Assembly: GCF_026151205.1 (NCBI RefSeq)
Contig: NC_087077.1
Coordinates: 5,912,483-5,976,482 of the forward strand
Source of the DNA: Bolinopsis microptera
Lineage: Eukaryota > Ctenophora > Tentaculata > Lobata > Bolinopsidae
Length of the DNA stretch: 64,000 nucleotides
Reading direction: 5' to 3'
Position numbers and translations under genes: made by a program. This document shows, piece after piece, positions 58,781 to 64,000 of the stretch (positions within the stretch are counted from its first letter, which is position 1; the number at the start of each line of letters is the position of its first letter). The notes under the pieces were generated by a model, which was not told the DNA's origin, ran no database searches, and saw only the letters and a list, made by a program, of their open reading frames with translations.

Positions 58781-59746
58781 TTAGTCTATGTAATAAGCGC
58801 CATGAGTTGACACAGAAGTTTTTGTCTCCGATTTTGATAAATTTGGTACCAAAAGTTGCCTTTAAGTATGAATAATGTAAATTCACCGTGCAGCACGATA
58901 AGGTCGAGCTGTATGTGGGCCTCCTCTGTCAAAAATTCACGCCCTTGTGTTCAGGTTAATAAATTTTGAAAAAAATGTTTCTTTAAATCTTAACATATTG
59001 GTACCAAATTACAATGGTAATGTCTGACCCAATATAAAAAGTAAATTTACCCAAAAGTCAAAAAGTATATATACAATTACAAGTAGAGAATGAGAATAAA
59101 AGAGAAATAAAGAGAATGAGAATAAAATTGAAACCACTATATAATAATAAACAAAGAAATAATCCCCGCAAATCTTCAGAATGAGATTTAATTTTTTTAA
59201 ATCAAATGAACTCTTCTTAAAGAGTTTCGAGTCTTACATTAGGCAATATTGTTATTGTTAGGAATTTGTTTAGAGGATGCTTTATGTGATGAGAAGAGCA
59301 ATGATTTACTTTGTGAGGACAAACAGTGACGGAAATCTTCATAGAGAGGGCAAGTGCGCAATACATGAAGCTCATCTTCGATGATTGGATCAGGGAAAGG
59401 AAGCTCTAGAAGAAGGTTGAGTGACTCCTCATCTGTAGTAGAACAGTGTTTGCCTACCCTATCCGAAAGTTTATGGCGATTCATGCCGTGTCTTCCTGTT
59501 TCGATGTTGTATTGATGCGAGCTTGTTCTGAGTTGCGCAAGTCCCCTAGTCTGCTGTGGCCGTAGGTTGATCGACAGGTATGTTTCGCAACCGAAGCTTG
59601 CCTTGATGAGGTTGTAAAATGTAGAATCCCAATTTTTTATTATTATTATTTTATTCACATTTTTAAACAACTTTTGGTACCAAATTTATCAAAATTGGAG
59701 GAAAAGAATTCTGTGCCAAGTCATGGCGCATATTATATAGACTAAA
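58781..59746. mobile_element. Tc1/mariner-like non-autonomous element with 80-bp TIRs
   Basis: TTAGTCTATGTAATAAGCGC...TTTGGTACCAAAAGTTG at 58781-58860 is inverted at 59666-59746. A TA lies outside each end, consistent with a TA target duplication. The interior contains a LINE fragment and no transposase. Confidence 0.65.
59239..59657 (-). pseudogene. LINE C-terminal fragment inside the TIR element
   Basis: The minus strand reads RGLAQLRTSSHQYNIETGRH, then EDELHVLRTCPLYEDFRHCL, the C-terminal H.L..CP.Y...R block of LINE pol proteins. (ATT)n lies at its upstream side (59638-59652). No RT motifs. Confidence 0.65.
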
Positions 59747-59771
59747 TAGTAGTTTGTAGTTCGGGAAAGTA

Positions 59772-60878
59772 CTAGTTTGAGAAAGCTTTGGTAATGGTAA
59801 ATGTGGGGTCTACCTTCATCATATAAGCGCCAATAGTGATGTTGGCTAGGAGGTACATAACGATCAGTATCTGCTGAGGTACAAACGCGCTCAGTAGCGT
59901 GTAGGATCCAGCTGCAATCAGGATACCTTTGCTGGAATCGTCACTCAAATGTCCGGCTAGGGGAGTTGGTGAAGTATTGGGTAGAGTGGACCGCTCGGTA
60001 AAACTGGTGACTGATTTAATTCTCGGTATCATTTTGCGTTTGGGTACGGTAACCGGGTAACGGTAATTTAAATTGATATAATTTCTTTTTGTGTGGAAAA
60101 AGTGTCCAGTGTCCACTCTACCCAATTTTAAAAATCAAATTGTAAAACATTGGGAAGTGAGGTAATTTCTTCGATTTCAAAATTTGATCTTTTTTAACAT
60201 TTCCTTATGTTTGAGTCAGCATATCTCTCGCGAACACACACACGCACACATCCACGGATTTTTCGCTAATATTAAATAAATATATCATGAAAATATAAAT
60301 AAAAACAGTTATTGTTAATCCTCTTCCCGATACTAGGTTTAGTTAGTTTTAATTCCACTCACCAACATTGACTTTATTTCTGACGTACTTCTTAATTATC
60401 AAAGCGTAGGCGGTCAGCAGGAAGATGACGGCAAGGATCTTTACCAAAGCAATACAGATAAGGTGCACCGTGGCGTACTCATCGTCCTTTAAGTTACTTA
60501 GTCAGAGAGTTGGATATTATTTTATGATAAGTGTTAGATTCGACATTTTATTCATCTTCTGTGAATTACTCAAAAATAATTCGAGGGCTTAATTAAAGAT
60601 ACAAAACTAATTATCATAGCAGAGCTATTAATGAGCGAGGTGTGACTTCTGAAGGAGCGGATGTTTGTTTGTAACATTTTGTTCGGCAATCTGGGTGAGT
60701 AGTAGTAAAATACTGGATTACTCACGGATGTACTGGTGCAGACCCCCACATTGTTAGAGTACTCCTTTGTCACTACAAATATCTCCGCTATAACACCGAT
60801 CAAGGCTCCCACGGTTCCCAGAGTGATCAGCTTCCACACTACTCCATATCTGAAGTGTTTGGTCATGCGAGGGATCAT
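59772..60878 (-). CDS. Four-helix membrane protein, three exons, unknown family
   Basis: Exon 1 is 60878-60726 (MIPRMTKHFRYGVVWKLITL to NNVGVCTSTS), donor TCC|gtgagt. Exon 2 is 60486-60363 (DDEYATVHLICIALVKILAV to VRNKVNV), acceptor cttaaag|GACG, donor GTTG|gtgagt. Exon 3 is 59956-59772, acceptor cccctag|CCGG, ending MMKVDPTFTITKAFSN and a stop. Exon lengths (51 codons; 41 plus one base; two bases plus 60) join in frame to 153 residues. Hydrophobic segments lie in exon 1 (LITLGTVGALIGVIAEIFVV), exon 2 (LICIALVKILAVIFLLTAYA) and two in exon 3 (ILIAAGSYTLLSAFV, ILIVMYLLANITIGAYM). The frame is open upstream of the chosen methionine, so a longer start or an upstream exon is possible. I do not recognise the family. 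Confidence 0.7.
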
Positions 60879-61016
60879 TGTGAAGTCAATACATTTACTC
60901 ACGTATAGGAGTTTTACTCCATCATCATTTGTTTTAGGTAGTATCGAAGAAGTCAAAAAGGTTTTATTGGCACGCAACAGCGATTAAACAATCGGCTAAT
61001 TCGATCACAGCATCAC

Positions 61017-61106
61017 TGTCACGTGTTGTAGGTATCACTCGTTCTTGTCACGTGTTGTAGGTATCACCCGTTCTTGTCACGTGTTGTAGGTATCACTCTT
61101 TCTTAG
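61017..61106. repeat. Three 28-bp tandem units
   Basis: TGTCACGTGTTGTAGGTATC plus ACTCGTTCT three times with small changes. Confidence 0.9.
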
Positions 61107-61137
61107 CATTTTACCTATTGTAGAACCATTAAGAATT

Positions 61138-61255
61138 TAACTTAATTCCTAACTACCTGTTTCATCTTCCTTGTCTCTTTCAACCGGCCGGATATTATCC
61201 AACTGTCAGTATTTCATCATGAGACTAACAAACAGCGAGCTACTCCAACATTTGG
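61138..61255 (+). mobile_element. Penelope 3'-tail fragment
   Basis: Matches the outer tail of the pair at 17454-19038: CTTCCTTGTCTC, CAACCGG...ATATTATCCA, then CATGAGACTAACAAACAGCG and AGCTACTCC. No coding part remains. Confidence 0.7.
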
Positions 61256-61624
61256 TAGATTTTGTGGTTTGAGCGTTAGTGAAAATTAGTTTTACTCATT
61301 TTTCTCCTAAAGTAAGACGTAGCACTAAGATGAATACACAGTACCTAGAATCTAGATTGTACCGAGCATATTCCCGTATTCCGGTCATTTTAAGCCCAAG
61401 TTCAAGTCTCTAAGTCCATCACTCTTAAGAAGTTAGTTGAAAATTTCCCTCACGCGCCTAACATAAAATATGGGCGTGGTCCCCCAGGGCTGGGACTTGC
61501 AACTCAACATGCGGTCCTATCGTTTAGGGTTGAATAGGTTACCAATAACCTATTCAACCCGATTCAGCAGCAAAAAACTCTATACATCGAGGTGTACACT
61601 GAACTATCCATGCTACTAGAGTAA

Positions 61625-61948
61625 TTTACCTGAAATAAGGGAAACTTACCTGAAATAAGGAAAGTTTACCTGAAATAAGTAAAGTTTACCTGAAATAAGG
61701 AAAGTTTACCTGAAATAAGGAAAGTTTACCTGAAATAAGGAAAGTTTACCTGAAATAAGGAAAGTTTACCTGAAATAAGGAAAGTTTACCTGAAATAAGG
61801 AACGTTTACCTGAAATAAGGAAAGTTTACCTGAAATAAGGAAAGTTTACCTGAAATAAGGAAAGTTTACCTGAAATAAGGAAAGTTTACCTGAAATATGG
61901 AAAGTGTACCTGAAATAAGGAAAGTTTACCTGAAATAACGGAAGTACT
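61625..61948. repeat. 20-bp minisatellite (TACCTGAAATAAGGAAAGTT)n
   Basis: Sixteen near-identical units. Confidence 0.97.
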
Positions 61949-62361
61949 CCAGGGGAGCGTAGGTTGAAATTATCCTACCACACATCCCGACTACGTAGCA
62001 ACAAACCTGTCGGGCATGTTTTGTGTTACAAATAGGAATATAACTTAGATTACCCATACCAAAAACGGCAGAGGCTATTTATTGATATCATAAGGTTAGC
62101 GTAGGACCAAGTCCAGTCTAAAAAGAATTTCTGGGATGCGACCCTCGTTCAACTAGAAATTGTGTCTTATACCTGGGGTACTTGCGAACAAATAACGGTT
62201 CGATAAAATATAATCTACAATAATAATCCCAAAAAATATGTGTGTGTGTGTTTGTAATTTACGAACGACTTAATCACGACAACGGTTAAGTTATTTGTTC
62301 CTATTTTTTAAATTTAATTTTATCGGAGTATTAACCTTATCTTATCTTTATTAGGTACTTA

Positions 62362-62470
62362 TCAATGAAACAAGAAATTTCAATGAAACAAGAAATTTAA
62401 TTTTAGCACATTTTACAGAATAAAAAGATGTAAAACAATTCATAAAATATAATGCCCATTTGGTGTATGG
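62362..62470 (+). repeat. Dispersed repeat family A, copy 4
   Basis: Nearly identical to 20560-20665, including the doubled AATGAAACAAGAAATTT start and the GCCCATTTGGTGTATG end. It is truncated after that and joins a LINE fragment. Confidence 0.7.
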
Positions 62471-62509
62471 ACGAAAATATTCTACCGATGTTATAAAGAT
62501 TTTGTTGGA

Positions 62510-63095
62510 ATTTTTGAAACTCATTCGTTGTTTGATTGCGGGAAATACCGATCTTGGAAAGTAAATGTAGCTGGATAATGATGAACCTACGAACTATTGG
62601 TTGTTACCTGGATGAAGGCATTAAATTGATGTTGGTGAAACAACTGGTTATATTTAAGTTAGATTACTGTAATTCTTTGTACATGAATCTACCCAAGACC
62701 AGATCAAACAAACTTAGGTCCATCCTGAATGGGCCCATTCCGTGGTTCCCTTCTATAAGAAGTCCCACATACCCTCTATAGACCAGCGAATCTTCTTTAA
62801 AGTCTGTCTATTAACCCACAAATCAGTTCACGGTACTGCACCTGGTTACCTCAAAGCATTACTGGATGTGGATGTAGTGAATACAAAACTTTCAAGCACC
62901 GTGACCAGGTCGAAGAGACCGTGTGACCATCTCATGCTCAAGATACCAACGAATAAAAAGTCCAAAGTTGATGACAGACGTTTCTCAAGCCATGCACCGG
63001 TTGCATGGAACTCTCTTCCACTGATGTTGAGATGTATTACTGATACTACATGTTTCAAGCGAATGTTAAAGAACCATTTATATAATCAGTTTTGA
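62510..63095 (+). pseudogene. L2-like LINE C-terminus, two frames
   Basis: First frame: MLVKQLVIFKLDYCNSLYMN and LPKTRSNKLRSI (the LDYCN.L block). After a shift near 62742: IDQRIFFKVCLLTHKSVHGT, APGYLKALLD, then FSSHAPVAWNSLPLMLRCIT and FKRMLKNHLYNQF with stop. This is the post-RT region of an L2/CR1-like LINE with a frameshift. Confidence 0.8.
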
Positions 63096-63600
63096 TATCT
63101 TTTTATTTTCTATTTGTCTTCACTTTGCAAGACACCTTGGCTTTAATTTTTTACCGCACTCCATTTTATCTCTTGATCTCTAACTTTTTAGGATCTGTTT
63201 CTTTTCGGTTGATTATGTCACTGTACTAACCTTTATTATATACCTACATGTATTGTATGGTTTCTGCTTCTACTTAGTTGAGTGTGGTTTACAATACACT
63301 CTGCGCCCTTACCATGACATCACCTACTACGGTCTAACACTTTATTGCAAACTTTAATAAACCAAACCATGATAGAGCGAGGTAAATCGCTGGAGATGGT
63401 TTGTAGAACACACAAGACTTTCTGGTATGTTTCCGAGCTAGCGCTGTTGGAACTGGCGAGGTAGCTGGAGCTGAACAAACCTGATAAATAATGAGGTACC
63501 AATTTATTGAACTGTAGTAACCTAACTGTACCAATTTACTCTACTTTTACCCCTTTACTAGTTTTATCATACATCTCAAAATATTAAATATTTGTTGAAT
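63096..63600. other. LINE 3' flank, no gene seen
   Basis: No ORF of note. Confidence 0.4.
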
Positions 63601-63611
63601 ATCTAGTTAGA

Positions 63612-64000
63612 ATGATTCAGAATAGCATTTCTAAGAGACTTGTGCAAATAAATAACATGAAGGCTGACGCTCTAGCAGAAGAAATAAATAACACTGACGA
63701 CGCTAGAAAGATGTTTGAAGCTTCAAGATCTTTAGCTGGAATAAAAAGTCGGGTAACATAGTGGTCAATGATATCAACAACAACCCTATTGGTACTGATT
63801 TAGGGAAAGCAAACACAGCGAAATCTTTCTTCAAAAAACAACTAACAGAAGGAGTTGAAGCTGGCCTGCAACCTTTTACCTGCGATCCAAAACCACTTGA
63901 TAACCCCATTACACCAGTTGAAGTTAAACTTGCTGCAAGTAAACTCAAATCAAACCGTGCCAGTGGTCCAGATAATCTCCAGAATGAGTTGATAAAGTAC
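63612..64000 (+). pseudogene. RTE-like LINE, pre-RT segment, cut by window end
   Basis: The plus strand reads MIQNSISKRLVQINNMKADA, DDARKMFEASRSLAGI, then after a one-base disruption near 63750 NANTAKSFFKKQLTEG-like sequence. It continues PITPVEVKLAASKLKSNRAS and GPDNLQNELIKY at the edge. The KS.RA.GPD.+..EL+K block marks the start of the RT domain. The rest lies outside the window. Confidence 0.7.

Overview
The window is nuclear DNA from an intron-containing metazoan, most likely a marine invertebrate. I cannot name the phylum. The genes are animal genes (IFT140, RNF123/KPC1, a GEMIN8-like protein) with GT-AG introns. They sit in AT-rich DNA crowded with animal-type transposable elements: CR1, L2, RTE-like and restriction-endonuclease-type LINEs, a Penelope-like element, a Ty1/copia element, hAT-like MITEs and foldback elements. 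Minisatellites are also abundant. No bacterial features are present.

Layout. 1-7 kb holds the 5' end of IFT140 on the minus strand. Three coding exons splice in frame, and the second intron contains a 4.15-kb non-autonomous DNA transposon with long inverted repeats and an 8-bp target duplication. A 404-bp hAT-like MITE lies upstream. 7-11 kb is mostly intergenic, with a possible small secreted protein, a LINE-derived ORF and the first copy of a tiny mobile element. 11.5-17.4 kb is an almost complete CR1-like LINE. Its ORF1 joins a PHD finger, a coiled-coil region, an AlkB-like 2OG-Fe(II) dioxygenase and an SGNH esterase. 17.4-19.05 kb is a head-to-head pair of Penelope 3' ends. 21-24 kb is a frameshifted L2-like LINE. 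24.25-29.6 kb is an intact copia element with identical LTRs. 30-33.7 kb holds further LINE remnants.

33.9-39.7 kb is the main host-gene block. RNF123 has one intron, close to its 5' end, and is followed on the same strand by a single-exon GEMIN8-like gene. The spacing and a splice acceptor just before the second start codon would fit a spliced-leader operon, which is a hypothesis. 40-43 kb is a run of minisatellites. A single-exon coiled-coil protein is at 46-47.3 kb. 48-56 kb holds decayed LINEs, a palindromic element carrying the third copy of the tiny mobile element, and a 135-bp foldback element. 57.8-58.5 kb is a minisatellite. A three-exon gene for a four-helix membrane protein lies at 59.8-60.9 kb, and more LINE fragments run to the window end.

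Most interesting: (i) the dioxygenase-esterase fusion inside the LINE ORF1; (ii) three copies of a 91-104-bp structured element with 8-bp target duplications, one with its empty site preserved in the opposite arm of a palindrome; (iii) the possible RNF123-GEMIN8 operon and the 5'-biased intron retention in RNF123.
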